NCBI GenBank assembly: GCA_021732445.1
Contig: JAKFUZ010000003.1
Location: forward strand, 1-64,000
Reading direction: 5' to 3'
Length of the DNA: 64,000 nucleotides
DNA from: Sphingomonas sp.
GTDB lineage: Bacteria > Pseudomonadota > Alphaproteobacteria > Sphingomonadales > Sphingomonadaceae
Position numbers and translations under genes: made by a program. The stretch's first letter is position 1. Each line of letters begins with the position of its first letter. Shown piece by piece: positions 51,698-62,118 of this stretch. The notes under the pieces were generated by a model. That model was given only the letters and a program-made list of their open reading frames with translations, had not been told where the DNA came from and did no database searches.

Positions 51698-53104
51698 ATG
51701 CAGACTGAGCGCAAGGGGAGACCAATGACAGGCGCACCAATCGGCACCGGGGAACACGGCCTCCACAAATCGCTCAGCAAAGCGCAGATAACCATGATGG
51801 GCCTTGGTGGCGCAATTGGCACCGGGCTGTTTCTGGGGAGTGGCATCGCAATTGGCTATGCTGGTCCCGCCGTCATCCTCAGCTATCTCATCGCCGGGTT
51901 CATTGCGGTCGTCATGGTGTTCAGCCTGTCGGAAATGGCGGTCGCACACCCAGCCGCCGGATCCTTTGGCATTTATGCCGAGACCTATATCAACCCCTGG
52001 GCCGGTTTCATGGTGCGGCTTACCTATTGGATGTCGCAGGTCATCGCCGTTGGCGGAGAGGCGGTCGCGGCGGGCGTATACATGACCTATTGGTTCCCCG
52101 ACGTGCCGGTGTGGCTATGGTCGCTCAGTTTTGCGCTGCTGTTGCTCTACATCAATTCGCGCTCAGTGGGTAATTTCGGCACGGTGGAATATTGGTTCGC
52201 GCTCATCAAGGTGGTGGCGATTCTAGTGTTCATCGTGCTTGGCGCGTCGACGATATTGGGTATCGGCCAACCGGCAACCGGCACCGCGAACCTGACCGGC
52301 CTGCCCGGCGGCTTCATGCCGCATGGCTGGTGGGGTGTGTGGATGGGCGTCATCATCGGCATTTTCTCGTTCACCGGCATTGAGCTTATCGCGGTAACAT
52401 CGGGCGAGACGGCGGACCCCAAAACCGCGATTCCGGCCGCGCTGCGGACAATGGCTGTCCGCCTCATCCTGTTCTACGTACTCGCGCTGGCGATTGTCGT
52501 CAGCTATGTGCCGTGGACGGAGACCGGCGCCAAGGTCATCACGCAAAGCCCTTTTGTAAAGATTTTTGCGCATAGCGGCATTCGCCAGGCGGCGGGCATC
52601 ATGAATTTCGTGGTCGTGAGCGCAGCGTTGTCGAGCATGAACACCAATATCTATCTGTCGTCGCGAATGTTGTTCTCGCTGTCACGCGGCGGCTATGCGC
52701 CGGCTTTTCTCGGGCGACTGAGCAGCAACGGCACGCCGGTTGGCGCGATCTTGCTGTCGGGCGCGAGCATTTTGCTGGCGGCGAGCGTTTCGGCGCTCAC
52801 GCCGCTTGCGTATAATTACCTGTTCGGCATTGCGCTGTTTGGCAGCATTTCGGTGTGGATCACGATTTTGGTGAGCCATATCGGGTTCCGCCGGCACCAT
52901 GATGGGGCGCCGCTGCCCGTGAAGATGCCGCTATTCCCCTATCTTCAGCTAAGCGGGCTGGCGCTGCTCATCGCCATTCTCGTCACCATGGGGCTCGACA
53001 CCGATTTCTGGAACATCGCGTGGATCGTTGGCGTGCCGTGGATGCTGCTGGTGACGCTTGCCTATTTTCTATGGGCCCGAAAGCCGCAGGTGGCGGCGGC
53101 GTAG
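51698..53104 (+). CDS. Amino acid permease (APC superfamily)
   Basis: LHKSLSKAQITMMGLGGAIGTGLFLGSGIAIGYAGPAVILSYLIAG, SLSEMAVAHPAAGSFGIYAETYINPWAGFM, SFTGIELIAVTSGETADPKTAIPAAL. Confidence 0.95.
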   Translation: MQTERKGRPMTGAPIGTGEHGLHKSLSKAQITMMGLGGAIGTGLFLGSGIAIGYAGPAVILSYLIAGFIAVVMVFSLSEMAVAHPAAGSFGIYAETYINPWAGFMVRLTYWMSQVIAVGGEAVAAGVYMTYWFPDVPVWLWSLSFALLLLYINSRSVGNFGTVEYWFALIKVVAILVFIVLGASTILGIGQPATGTANLTGLPGGFMPHGWWGVWMGVIIGIFSFTGIELIAVTSGETADPKTAIPAALRTMAVRLILFYVLALAIVVSYVPWTETGAKVITQSPFVKIFAHSGIRQAAGIMNFVVVSAALSSMNTNIYLSSRMLFSLSRGGYAPAFLGRLSSNGTPVGAILLSGASILLAASVSALTPLAYNYLFGIALFGSISVWITILVSHIGFRRHHDGAPLPVKMPLFPYLQLSGLALLIAILVTMGLDTDFWNIAWIVGVPWMLLVTLAYFLWARKPQVAAA

Positions 53105-53107
53105 CGC

Positions 53108-53539
53108 TCAGCCGGCAACCGACTGCACGGTCTGCACCACGCACCCTTCCAGCCGGGCGCGCCAGTCTTGCGGCCAGGCGCAGGCCAGCGTCGTCCGCGT
53201 GTCGATGGGTACTTGTACCAGCACCGCCGTAAATCGCACTTCGAGCCCCACAGACGCTGCGACGCGCAGCGTAACCGACCGCGCCGACACCGCCTGCACC
53301 GCAACTGCAATGTCGAGATGCTCGCCAAGCCGGCACGCGCGCGCAAAATCGGTGGATAGCGAGCGCGTCGGCAACCCGCAGTGGTGAAGCCGGTGCATCG
53401 TTTGCCGGTCCACGCCCAGCGCCGCCAGCGTCCAGTCCTCAATCGCTGCATCGACCAGCGCGAGCAGCCGCGGATAATAGGCGATGCCTGCAAAATCGCA
53501 GTCGCCAAAGCGAACGGGCAGGGTGGCGGAGAAAATCAT
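53108..53539 (-). CDS. Acyl-CoA thioesterase (4-hydroxybenzoyl-CoA thioesterase-like hotdog)
   Basis: ATLPVRFGDCDFAGIAYYPRLLALVDAAIEDW, LPTRSLSTDFARACRLGEHLDIAVAVQAV. Confidence 0.88.
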   Translation of the reverse strand: MIFSATLPVRFGDCDFAGIAYYPRLLALVDAAIEDWTLAALGVDRQTMHRLHHCGLPTRSLSTDFARACRLGEHLDIAVAVQAVSARSVTLRVAASVGLEVRFTAVLVQVPIDTRTTLACAWPQDWRARLEGCVVQTVQSVAG

Positions 53540-53600
53540 CGCGCGGCGATAGAGGAGGCCGGGCCGATCATCAACCGTGCAAGCGGCGGCCGATGCCCTG

Positions 53601-54419
53601 TCAGTCGCCCTTGAACACCGGCGAGCGCTTTTCCGCAAAAGCCTGATAGGCGCGGGCAAAATCCTGCGTCTGCATGCATATCGCCTGTGCCTGCGCTTCC
53701 ATCTCGATGGCAACGTCCAGGCTGACCGCCCACTCGGTGTTGAGCTGCGTCTTGGTAATGCCGTGCGCAAAGGTCGGCCCGGCCGCCAGGCTCAGCGCCA
53801 GATTCTGTGCCTCGGCGAGCAGCAGGTCCGCGGCCACCAACCGGTTGTGAAACCCCCAGCGCTCGCCCTCGTCAGCGCTCATCATCCGGCCAGTGAACAA
53901 CAGTTCGCTGGCGCGCCCCTGCCCGATGATTCGCGGCAGCATGGCGCAGGCCCCCATATCGCAGCCCGCAAGACCCACCCGCGCAAACAAAAACGCCGTC
54001 CGCGTGGCCGGCGTTGCAAAGCGGATGTCGGATGCCATGGCGAGAATGGCCCCGGCGCCTACGCAAACACCGTCCAGCGCCGCCACAATCGGCTGCGGAC
54101 AACCCCGCATGGCCTTGACGAGATCGCCGGTCATTCGGGTGAAAGCGAGCAATTCTGGCATGGCCATTTTGGTGAGCGGGCCGATAATCTCGAACACATC
54201 GCCGCCCGAACTGAAATTGCCACCCGCCCCCGCCAGCACCACGGCCTTCACGTCGGGCGCATAGGCCAGCGCGCGGAACAGATCGCGCAACTCGGCATAG
54301 CTTGCAAAGGTCAGCGGGTTTTTCATCGCCGGGCGGTCCAGCGTGATCGTCGCGACGCCATCGGCAAAGGCCCAGCGGCAATGAGCAGGGGCATAAGTGG
54401 CGGGGTCGATCATCATCAT
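53601..54419 (-). CDS. Enoyl-CoA hydratase/isomerase (crotonase) family
   Basis: [78 protein letters not shown]. Confidence 0.94.
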   Translation of the reverse strand: MMMIDPATYAPAHCRWAFADGVATITLDRPAMKNPLTFASYAELRDLFRALAYAPDVKAVVLAGAGGNFSSGGDVFEIIGPLTKMAMPELLAFTRMTGDLVKAMRGCPQPIVAALDGVCVGAGAILAMASDIRFATPATRTAFLFARVGLAGCDMGACAMLPRIIGQGRASELLFTGRMMSADEGERWGFHNRLVAADLLLAEAQNLALSLAAGPTFAHGITKTQLNTEWAVSLDVAIEMEAQAQAICMQTQDFARAYQAFAEKRSPVFKGD

Positions 54420-54910
54420 TGCGGATCCTTGGGCATTGCATGCGCCAGCGAGACCTTGAGGCCGCCGAGCAGCTCAAACAACGCCTTGCGCTCGCTGGGT
54501 GAAAGGCCGCAGAGCATGTCGTCGATCCAGCCGTGATGCGCATCGGCCAGCGCCTCAAAATAGGCAATGCCCGCCTCGTTGAGGCGGGCAACGCTCGCGC
54601 GCCGGTCCTCAGGAGATGTCACCAGCGTTGCATAGCCGTCGTGCACGAGCTTTTGCACCAGCCCGGTCACATTGCCGTTTGACACCAGCAGCGAGCGCGA
54701 CAGCGCGCTCATCGTCATCCCCTCAGGATGGCGGGCTAGCGCCGCCAGTACATCAAAACGCGGCAGGGTGGTGTCGAACTGGTCGGCAAACCCGCGGCGC
54801 ACCTGCTTTTCGATGACCATCGTGCAACTCAGCAGCCGCAACCAGAGCCGCACGCTGGCGGACCGCCCGAGCTTGCCGTCATGCTTTTCGCGTATCGCCA
54901 CTGTCGCCAT
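54416..54910 (-). CDS. MarR family transcriptional regulator
   Basis: [91 protein letters not shown]. Confidence 0.95.
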   Translation of the reverse strand: MATVAIREKHDGKLGRSASVRLWLRLLSCTMVIEKQVRRGFADQFDTTLPRFDVLAALARHPEGMTMSALSRSLLVSNGNVTGLVQKLVHDGYATLVTSPEDRRASVARLNEAGIAYFEALADAHHGWIDDMLCGLSPSERKALFELLGGLKVSLAHAMPKDPQ

Positions 54911-55689
54911 CAACCTGCCTCTCCGCCCGCCACCATGATCGCCTGCCCGGTTATCGACCGGCTTGAGGCGAGGCAAAGCCAATACACGGTTTCGGCGACT
55001 TCGGTGGGTTCAATCAAGCGCTGCTGCGGATTGAACGCGGCAAGCCGTGCCCGCGCGGATTCCGGCGTGCGGCCAGTCATGGCGACGATCCGCGCGACGG
55101 CTGCGTCGACAAGCGGTGTATCGGTAAAGCCCGGGCAGACGGCGTTGACGGTCACCTCGGTCGCCGCCAGTTCGGCCGCTAGCGCGCGGGTAAACCCGAT
55201 TGCCCCGTGTTTGGCGGCGCAATAGGGCACGGTATAGGCATAACCCTTCACCCCGGCCGTGCTGGCAATGGTGATGACGCGGCCCTGCACGGCCGCCCGC
55301 AAATCAGGCAGCACGGCCTGTGTCATGACGAACAGCGCATCGAGATTGACCGCCATCATCCGCCGCCAGCCGGCCATGTCGAGCGCGTCGAACGGCCCGC
55401 TTTCGGCGGTGCCGGCACAGTTGACGAGGATGTGGACCGGCCCTGCGGCGGCGCGCGCGGCGGCCAGCATCCGCTGTACCTGCGCGGCATCGCAAACGTC
55501 GCCGGCAAGCGGGATTGCCCCGTCGAGCAGCGCGGCGACCTGCTCCAGTGCAGCTGCACGCCGGCCGATCAGCGTAACGCGCGCGCCGGCCGCGTTCAGC
55601 CGCTGCGCAATCGCGGCGCCAATTCCGCTGCCCGCGCCTGTGACCACGGCATGGCGGCCGGAAAAAGGCGCCGGGTTCAGCCCATCCAT
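54910..55689 (-). CDS. SDR family oxidoreductase
   Basis: AVVTGAGSGIGAAIAQRLNAAGARVTLIGRR, ILVNCAGTAES, YTVPYCAAKHGAIGFTRALAAEL. Confidence 0.94.
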   Translation of the reverse strand: MDGLNPAPFSGRHAVVTGAGSGIGAAIAQRLNAAGARVTLIGRRAAALEQVAALLDGAIPLAGDVCDAAQVQRMLAAARAAAGPVHILVNCAGTAESGPFDALDMAGWRRMMAVNLDALFVMTQAVLPDLRAAVQGRVITIASTAGVKGYAYTVPYCAAKHGAIGFTRALAAELAATEVTVNAVCPGFTDTPLVDAAVARIVAMTGRTPESARARLAAFNPQQRLIEPTEVAETVYWLCLASSRSITGQAIMVAGGEAG

Positions 55690-55807
55690 CCTGTTACCCC
55701 GATAATCGCGCAGGCCCTGCCCGCAAGCCCGGGGCAAACGCTTTAAGTTTGAAACAATACGGCCGATACGCTAGGTTGCAAGGCGATTCAGCAACGCGGG
55801 GCGGGGC

Positions 55808-58156
55808 ATGCGCATCACCATCATAGGCGGCGGACCCGGCGGTTTCTACCTCGCCATTCTGGCCAAAAAGGCGCGGCCCGACTGGGATATCGAGATTTTC
55901 GAGCAGAACCAGCCCGACGACACTTTTGGTTTTGGTGTCGTCTTCTCCGACGAAACGCTCGGCGAATTTTTGAGCCGCGACCCTCAGTCCTATGACGCCA
56001 TCGCCAGCGCCTTTGCCTATTGGGACGATGTTCGTGTGCGGTACAAGGGCAACGACATCCGTTGCGGCGGCAACGGCTTTGCCGGCTGCGCGCGGCTGAC
56101 GCTGCTGCACATCCTGCAGGCGCGCGCCGCAGCGCTTGGCGTTGTGACGCATTTTGGCGCAGCGATTGAGCCGTCCAGCCTCGACACGCGGTTTGCCGGT
56201 TCCGATGTGATTGTCGCAGCGGACGGGGTGAACAGCCGCATCCGCGACCATTTTGCCGACAAGTTCGAGCCGACCATAACCGCCACGCGCAACAAATTCA
56301 CCTGGATGGGATCGACCCGGCCGCTTGGCGATTTCACCTATTTCTTCCGCGAAACACCGCATGGCATCATCACCGCCCATGCCTATCAATATCAGGCGGA
56401 CCGCTCGACCTGGGTGATCGAGACGACGCCTGAATGCTGGGCGTGGCACGGCTTCGACACGATGGACGAGGCAGATACCGCGCGCACGCTCGAACGCATT
56501 TTTGCACAAGAGCTTGAGGGGCATCGGCTGCTCACCAACCGCTCAGTGTGGCGCAACTTTCCCAAGGTTTCCTGCGCGCGCTGGTCGCACGGCAAGATCG
56601 TGCTGCTGGGAGACGCGATGGCGACCGCGCATTTCTCGATCGGATCGGGCACAAAGCTTGCGATGGAAAGCGCGATTTCGCTTGCCGATGCGCTGATCGC
56701 GCATGGGGAGCGCGACCTGTCCGCCGCCTTTGCCGCCTATCGCGCCGACCGTGCCACCGCCATCGAGATAACCCAGCACAATGCCGAGGTGTCGCTCGCC
56801 TGGTTTGAGCATGTCGCGCGCGCCTGGGACATGCCGCCGGTGCAGTTTGCGATGCTGGTGATGTCGCGCGCAAAATCCATCACCTGGGATAATCTAGAGC
56901 TGCGCGATGAGCATTTTCTGCGCGCGGTCGAGGATGATTTCTACCGCAATTATGCGGGCGAAACCGGGCATGATGTGGCGGCTGCCCGGCCCACGCCCAT
57001 GTTCACGCCGCTGCACCTGCGCGCGCTCGCCATTCCCAACCGCGTGGTGGTCGCCCCGATGGCGCAATATCTCGCGCAAGACGGGATTCCGGGCGACTGG
57101 CATTTCATGCATTACGGCACCCGCGCGGTTGGCGGCGCCGGGCTTGTTTATGTGGAGATGACCTGCGTTTCGCCCGAGGCGCGCATTACGCTTGGCTGCC
57201 CCGGCCTGTGGAACGACGCGCAGGAGGCGGCCTGGGCACGGATCGTCGATTTCGCGCACCACAATAGTGAGGCAAAAATGGCGGTGCAGCTCGGCCATGC
57301 CGGGCGCAAGGCCTCCACTCAATTGGGCTGGGAACTGGCTGACCACCCGATTGCCGACAGCCATCGCAACTGGCCGCTGGTGTCCGCCTCGGCACTGCCG
57401 TGGCTGCCTGGCGTCAGCGCCGTGCCCGCAGCGCTCGACCCGGCGGACATGGAGGCGGTGATCGCTCAATTCACGACAGCGACGCTGCGCGCGCACCGGG
57501 CGGGGTTCGACCTGCTGGAGCTGCACTGCGCGCACGGATATCTGCTCGCAAGCTTCCTGTCGCCGCTCACCAACCGGCGCACCGATGGCTATGGCGGCGG
57601 CATTGATAACCGGCTGCGCTTTCCGCTTGCGGTGTTTGCCGCGATGCGCGCGGTGTGGCCTGCGGACAAACCGATGTCGGTGCGCCTGTCCGGCACCGAC
57701 TGGCACGAGGGCGGACTGAGCGAGGCGGACCTGCTGGCCACGGTGCGCGCCTTCAAGGCCGCGGGCTGCGATCTCATCAGCATGTCGAGCGGCCAGACCG
57801 TGCCCGATCAAACCCCGGTTTACGGCCGCATGTATCAGGTGCCATTCTGCGAGACCGTGAAAAACATCGTAGGCATCAAAACCATGTGCGCAGGGGCAAT
57901 AACCGAGCCGGGCCAGGTGAACACCATCATCGCATGCCGCCGGGCCGATCTGGTGGCGCTGGGGCGGCCGCATTTGACCGATCCGTTCTTCGCGATGCGG
58001 GCCGCCGCGCATTATGGCACGCGCGCCGTCGCGGTCCCCAAGCCCTATCTGCCGGGCGCGGCACAATTGGCGCGCGAGAGCGAAAAGGCGCGCGACAAGC
58101 AGCGCGACCTGCTGCGTCAGGCCAATGCTGCGCGCCGCGCAGGGCCGCGCCGATGA
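55808..58156 (+). CDS. Bifunctional FAD monooxygenase/old-yellow-enzyme fusion (2-aminobenzoyl-CoA monooxygenase/reductase or salicylyl-CoA 5-hydroxylase type)
   Basis: N-term MRITIIGGGPGGFYLAILAKKARPDWDIEIFEQN, GDAMATAHFSIGSGTKLAMESAISLADAL; C-term OYE MFTPLHLRALAIPNRVVVAPMAQYLAQDGIPGDWHFMHYGTRAVGGAGLVYVEMTCVSPEARIT. Confidence 0.93.
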   Translation: MRITIIGGGPGGFYLAILAKKARPDWDIEIFEQNQPDDTFGFGVVFSDETLGEFLSRDPQSYDAIASAFAYWDDVRVRYKGNDIRCGGNGFAGCARLTLLHILQARAAALGVVTHFGAAIEPSSLDTRFAGSDVIVAADGVNSRIRDHFADKFEPTITATRNKFTWMGSTRPLGDFTYFFRETPHGIITAHAYQYQADRSTWVIETTPECWAWHGFDTMDEADTARTLERIFAQELEGHRLLTNRSVWRNFPKVSCARWSHGKIVLLGDAMATAHFSIGSGTKLAMESAISLADALIAHGERDLSAAFAAYRADRATAIEITQHNAEVSLAWFEHVARAWDMPPVQFAMLVMSRAKSITWDNLELRDEHFLRAVEDDFYRNYAGETGHDVAAARPTPMFTPLHLRALAIPNRVVVAPMAQYLAQDGIPGDWHFMHYGTRAVGGAGLVYVEMTCVSPEARITLGCPGLWNDAQEAAWARIVDFAHHNSEAKMAVQLGHAGRKASTQLGWELADHPIADSHRNWPLVSASALPWLPGVSAVPAALDPADMEAVIAQFTTATLRAHRAGFDLLELHCAHGYLLASFLSPLTNRRTDGYGGGIDNRLRFPLAVFAAMRAVWPADKPMSVRLSGTDWHEGGLSEADLLATVRAFKAAGCDLISMSSGQTVPDQTPVYGRMYQVPFCETVKNIVGIKTMCAGAITEPGQVNTIIACRRADLVALGRPHLTDPFFAMRAAAHYGTRAVAVPKPYLPGAAQLARESEKARDKQRDLLRQANAARRAGPRR

Positions 58157-58551
58157 GCGCGCGCGTGCTGCTTCCACCCGGCTGGCCACAGCCGCGGGGC
58201 TATGCCAATGGCATGGCTGCGCGCGGGCGGCTGGTCGTGACGGCCGGTGTCGTTGGCTGGGATGAACATGGGCAGTTCGCCTATGGCATGACCGCACAAT
58301 GCGCGCGGATTTTCGCCAATATCGCTGCCATTCTGGCAGAAGCCGGCGCGGCACCGGCCGATGTTGTCCGCATGACATGGTATGTGACTGACCGCGCCGC
58401 CTATCTTGCCGAGGGAAAGGCCATTGGCGCGGCTTATCGCGCGGTGTTCGGTGCGCATTACCCCGCGATGGCGGTGATTGAGGTGTCGGCGCTGATCGAG
58501 GACGCGGCCGTGGTCGAAATCGAGGCGATGGCGGTGGTTGCCGAAACCTGA
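58153..58551 (+). CDS. RidA/YjgF family protein
   Basis: LPPGWPQPRGYANGMAARGRLVVTAGVVGWDEHGQFAYGMTAQCARIFANIAAILAEAGAAPADVVRMTWYVTD; ATGA overlap with upstream gene. Confidence 0.93.
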   Translation: MSARVLLPPGWPQPRGYANGMAARGRLVVTAGVVGWDEHGQFAYGMTAQCARIFANIAAILAEAGAAPADVVRMTWYVTDRAAYLAEGKAIGAAYRAVFGAHYPAMAVIEVSALIEDAAVVEIEAMAVVAET

Positions 58552-58603
58552 GGCGCTTTTGGGGCAGGTGAGCAGCGTTGCCGCCGGAAAAAAGGGCGCC
58601 TGG

Positions 58604-59089
58604 TCAGCCAGGTGTTTCGCCGAAATTGTCAAACAGGCGCCTGAGCAACGCGTTGAGAGCGACGACTTCGTCGGCGGAGAAATCGCTGAACCCCTGGTTG
58701 AAGATCCGGCTCGCCTGCCGGTGGACGCTGACGGCCGCGCGGCGCCCTGCCGCCGTCAGCGACACTTCGGTCACGCGCCCATCGGCTTCGCGCGGGCGGG
58801 TGGTCACAAGCCCGCTATCCGCCAGGCGCCGCACGATCCGCGTCATCGTTGACAGGCGAATAACGGCATGGTCGCACAATTCGGTGATGCTTGCCGGCTC
58901 ATGCTCCGACAATATGGCCAGCACCCGCCACCGCGGCACATCCATGCCGATGGGCTTGAGCACGCGGTCCATATCGAGCCGGTAGCGACCCGACACCCGC
59001 GCGAGCCAATATAGCGGCGATCGCGCGAGCAGAAAATCGCGGTGAGCAGGGTCGGCGAGCGCGAGCGCGTCAGTTTTGTGAACAGCCAT
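58604..59089 (-). CDS. MarR family transcriptional regulator
   Basis: LSEHEPASITELCDHAVIRLSTMTRIVRRLADSGLVTTRPREADGRVTEVSLTAAGRRA. Confidence 0.94.
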   Translation of the reverse strand: MAVHKTDALALADPAHRDFLLARSPLYWLARVSGRYRLDMDRVLKPIGMDVPRWRVLAILSEHEPASITELCDHAVIRLSTMTRIVRRLADSGLVTTRPREADGRVTEVSLTAAGRRAAVSVHRQASRIFNQGFSDFSADEVVALNALLRRLFDNFGETPG

Positions 59090-59114
59090 TGCCGGCTGTT
59101 TATACCCAGCAAGC

Positions 59115-59155
59115 GACAGAGTGTCATCACTTGACTATTCACGTATCTCTGTCAA
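59115..59155. promoter_or_regulatory. Putative MarR operator/promoter region between divergent MarR and cyclase genes
   Basis: GACAGAG (59115-59121) and inverted CTCTGTC (59147-59153); TTGAC...GTCAA inverted arms within the same stretch. Confidence 0.4.
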
Positions 59156-59187
59156 CTTTTCGCGCGTCACAATCGAGGAGCGGCGCG

Positions 59188-59979
59188 ATGATTCCGGGAG
59201 CGCAGACCATATTGGGCGATCTGGCGATGGCGCTGGCGACAGGCGCCGTTCGGGTCGTTGACCTGACTCAGCCGCTCGAGCCGAAGACCCCGGTGCTGCA
59301 ACTGCCGCCCCAATTTGTGCAAAACCCGCCCTTCGAGATCGAAACATTGTCGGAATATGACGAACGCGGCCCGGCATGGTACTGGAACTGGTTCAAATGC
59401 GGCGAGCATACCGGCACGCATTTTGATGCGCCGATCCACTTCATCACCGGCAAGGATTTCGACAATAACGCAACCGACACCATTCCGGTTGAGCGGTTCA
59501 TTGGCCCGGCCTGTGTGCTCGATGCGTCGGTTGAGGCGGCCGCCGACCCCGATTTTCTGGTCACGATCGAGTTTGTCGAGCGCTGGGAAGCGCAGCATGG
59601 CCGCATTCCGCCGGGCGCCTGGGTGCTGTTCCGCACTGACTGGTCGAAGCGCACCGACCCGGCCGAGTTCCTGAATTTTCACGATGATGGGGCCCATACA
59701 CCCGGCTGGCACGCCTCGACCATTCCGTTTCTCGCCGAACAACGTGATGTGCGCGGGGTTGGCGTTGAGACGGTTGGCACCGATGCCGGGCAAGCATTTG
59801 CGTTTGACCCCGCATTCCCCTGCCATGTGCTGATGCACGGCGCCAACAAATTTGGGCTCGCCAGCCTTGTAAACCTCGATCAGTTGCCACCGACGGGCGC
59901 CATTGTGATTGCGCCGCCACTCAAGATCGTGCGCGGCTCGGGCAGCCCGTTGCGCGTGCTGGCGCTGGTCCCTGCATGA
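59188..59979 (+). CDS. Cyclase family protein (kynurenine formamidase/isatin hydrolase-like)
   Basis: VDLTQPLEPKTPVLQLPPQF, metal-binding motif HTGTHFDAPIHF, GVGVETVGTDAGQ, ANKFGLASLVNLDQLPPTGAIVIAPPLKIVRGSGSPLRVLALV. Confidence 0.9.
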   Translation: MIPGAQTILGDLAMALATGAVRVVDLTQPLEPKTPVLQLPPQFVQNPPFEIETLSEYDERGPAWYWNWFKCGEHTGTHFDAPIHFITGKDFDNNATDTIPVERFIGPACVLDASVEAAADPDFLVTIEFVERWEAQHGRIPPGAWVLFRTDWSKRTDPAEFLNFHDDGAHTPGWHASTIPFLAEQRDVRGVGVETVGTDAGQAFAFDPAFPCHVLMHGANKFGLASLVNLDQLPPTGAIVIAPPLKIVRGSGSPLRVLALVPA

Positions 59980-59994
59980 CGGTAGCGTCCGCTC

Positions 59995-62118
59995 ATGGCT
60001 GAGCGATCCTTCGCCAAAGAGGTCGAGCGCCTGCGCCTGGGTGAAGGTGACATCTTCCACGGCGAGGGCATTCTGGCCGTCACCAAGGCCCTGCTCCAAT
60101 CGGGCGTGGCCTATGTCGGTGGCTATCAGGGCGCGCCGATCAGCCATTTGATGGATGTGTTTGCCGACGCCAACCCGCTGCTGATGGAACTTGGCGTCCA
60201 TTTCGAACAATCCGCGTCTGAAGCATCGGCGGCGGCGATGCTTGCGGCGTCCGTCAATTATCCGCTGCGCGGCGCGGTAACGTGGAAATCGACGGTTGGC
60301 ACCAATGTTGCGTCAGACGCGCTCGCCAATGTCGCGAGCGGCGGGGTGACAGGGGGAGCGCTCATCATCGTCGGTGAAGATTATGGTGAGGGTTCCTCGA
60401 TCATGCAGGAGCGCAGCCACGCCTTTGCGATGAAATCACAGATCTGGCTGCTCGATCCCCGCCCGCATCTGCCGACCATCGTCGCGATGGTGGAGCACGG
60501 TTTTGCGCTGTCTGAAGCGTCGAACACCCCGGTCATGCTTGAGTTGCGCATCCGCGCCTGCCACCTGCACGGCGCTTTTGCCGCGCGCGACAATCGCCGC
60601 TCGCCGATGTCGCTGCGCGAGGCAATGGAAGCGCCGGTGCGCGACCCCGACCGGATCGTGCTGCCGCCCGCCAATTTCCTGCACGAGCGTGAAAAGGTGG
60701 AACAGCGCTTGCCCGCCGCGATTGCCTATATCGCAAACGCGCGCCTAAACGAGACGCTGCCGGGAGCGAAATACGCGGACATGGGCATCATCGTGCAGGG
60801 TGGGCTGTTCAACAGCCTGGCGCGCGCGCTGGAGCTGGCCGGGCTGGCAGACGGCTATGGCGCCTTCGACATCCCGCTTCATGTGCTGAACGTTACCTAC
60901 CCGCTGGTGGATGCCGAGATTGCGGCATTCTGCTCGGGCAAACATGCGGTGCTGGTGGTCGAGGAAGGCCAGCCGGAATATCTTGAGCAGGCAATTGCGC
61001 TGCTTCTTCGCCAGGCCGGGCTCGACACCGCGCTGGTGGGAAAAGCGGTGCTGCCGCGCGCCGGCGAATATACCGGGCAGCTAATTGGCGAAGGGGTCGC
61101 CGCCTTCCTCGCCCGGCATGCCGGCTTCGCTCTGCCCGTCAGGCCCGCGCCGCCGCCGCTGGCGATGGCCGATGTGCCGCAGCGGCCGGCGGGTTTTTGC
61201 ACCGGCTGCCCGGAGCGCCCGGTGTTCACCGCGATGAAGTTATTGCAGCGGGAAATGGGGCCTTTCCATGTTTCGTGCGACATTGGCTGCCACCTGTTTT
61301 CCATCTTGCCGCCCTTTGACATTGGCAACACCACCATGGGCTATGGCCTTGGCTGGGCCGGTGCGTCGGCTTTCAACATTGAAGGCGCCACGCGCCGCAC
61401 GATCAGCGTGATGGGTGACGGCGGCTTCTGGCATAACGGCCTTACGAGCGGCGTCGGCAACGCGGTGTTCAACAAAAGCGACAATGTGCTGCTCATCGTC
61501 GACAATGATTATTCGGCCGCGACCGGCGGGCAGGATCTGCTCTCGTCACGCGCCGGCAATGCCGTGCGCAGTACCGGTCACGAGATTGAGCGCGCGGTGC
61601 GCGGCGTGGGCGTCAATTGGGTGCAAACGGTGCGCACCTATGACCTGAAACGCATGATGGCGACGCTGAAAGAGGCGATGACCACCCCCCACCGGGGCCC
61701 AAAGGTAATCATCGCGCAGGGCGAGTGCATGCTGAACCGCCAGCGCCGTGAAAAGCCGCTGTTCGCAAAGGCAGTGAAGGACGGCCGACGGATGGTCCGC
61801 CAGCGCTTTGGCGTGGATGAAGATGTGTGTACCGGCGACCATAGCTGCATCCGCCTGTCCGGCTGCCCGTCGCTCACCGTAAAGCCCAATCCCGATCCGC
61901 TGCGCCAAGACCCGGTTGCCGCTGTCAACAATGATTGCGTGGGCTGCGGTGTGTGCGGTGAAATCGCCCATGCCGCGGTGCTGTGCCCCAGTTTTTTCCG
62001 GGTGGACATCCTCCACAATGCCGGCGCCGTCGAACGCTGGTGGCACCGCGTGTCGCTGTGGCTGATCGGCCGGTTGCAGACGAGTGCTGAACGCCGGCGG
62101 CTTACCCGCGCGGCATGA
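59995..62118 (+). CDS. Indolepyruvate:ferredoxin oxidoreductase alpha-like TPP-dependent 2-oxoacid oxidoreductase
   Basis: YVGGYQGAPISHLMDV, FEQSASEASAAAMLAASVNYPLRGAVTWKSTVGTNVASDALANVA, GDGGFWHNGLTSGVGNAVFN, NDYSAATGGQD, C-term Fe-S motif CVGCGVCGEIAHAAVLCPSF. Confidence 0.92.
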   Translation: MAERSFAKEVERLRLGEGDIFHGEGILAVTKALLQSGVAYVGGYQGAPISHLMDVFADANPLLMELGVHFEQSASEASAAAMLAASVNYPLRGAVTWKSTVGTNVASDALANVASGGVTGGALIIVGEDYGEGSSIMQERSHAFAMKSQIWLLDPRPHLPTIVAMVEHGFALSEASNTPVMLELRIRACHLHGAFAARDNRRSPMSLREAMEAPVRDPDRIVLPPANFLHEREKVEQRLPAAIAYIANARLNETLPGAKYADMGIIVQGGLFNSLARALELAGLADGYGAFDIPLHVLNVTYPLVDAEIAAFCSGKHAVLVVEEGQPEYLEQAIALLLRQAGLDTALVGKAVLPRAGEYTGQLIGEGVAAFLARHAGFALPVRPAPPPLAMADVPQRPAGFCTGCPERPVFTAMKLLQREMGPFHVSCDIGCHLFSILPPFDIGNTTMGYGLGWAGASAFNIEGATRRTISVMGDGGFWHNGLTSGVGNAVFNKSDNVLLIVDNDYSAATGGQDLLSSRAGNAVRSTGHEIERAVRGVGVNWVQTVRTYDLKRMMATLKEAMTTPHRGPKVIIAQGECMLNRQRREKPLFAKAVKDGRRMVRQRFGVDEDVCTGDHSCIRLSGCPSLTVKPNPDPLRQDPVAAVNNDCVGCGVCGEIAHAAVLCPSFFRVDILHNAGAVERWWHRVSLWLIGRLQTSAERRRLTRAA

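Noticed and set aside
56894-58378. 494-aa ORF on the minus strand
   Set aside because: Antisense to the monooxygenase/OYE fusion and RidA; low-complexity Arg/His composition and no recognisable domain.
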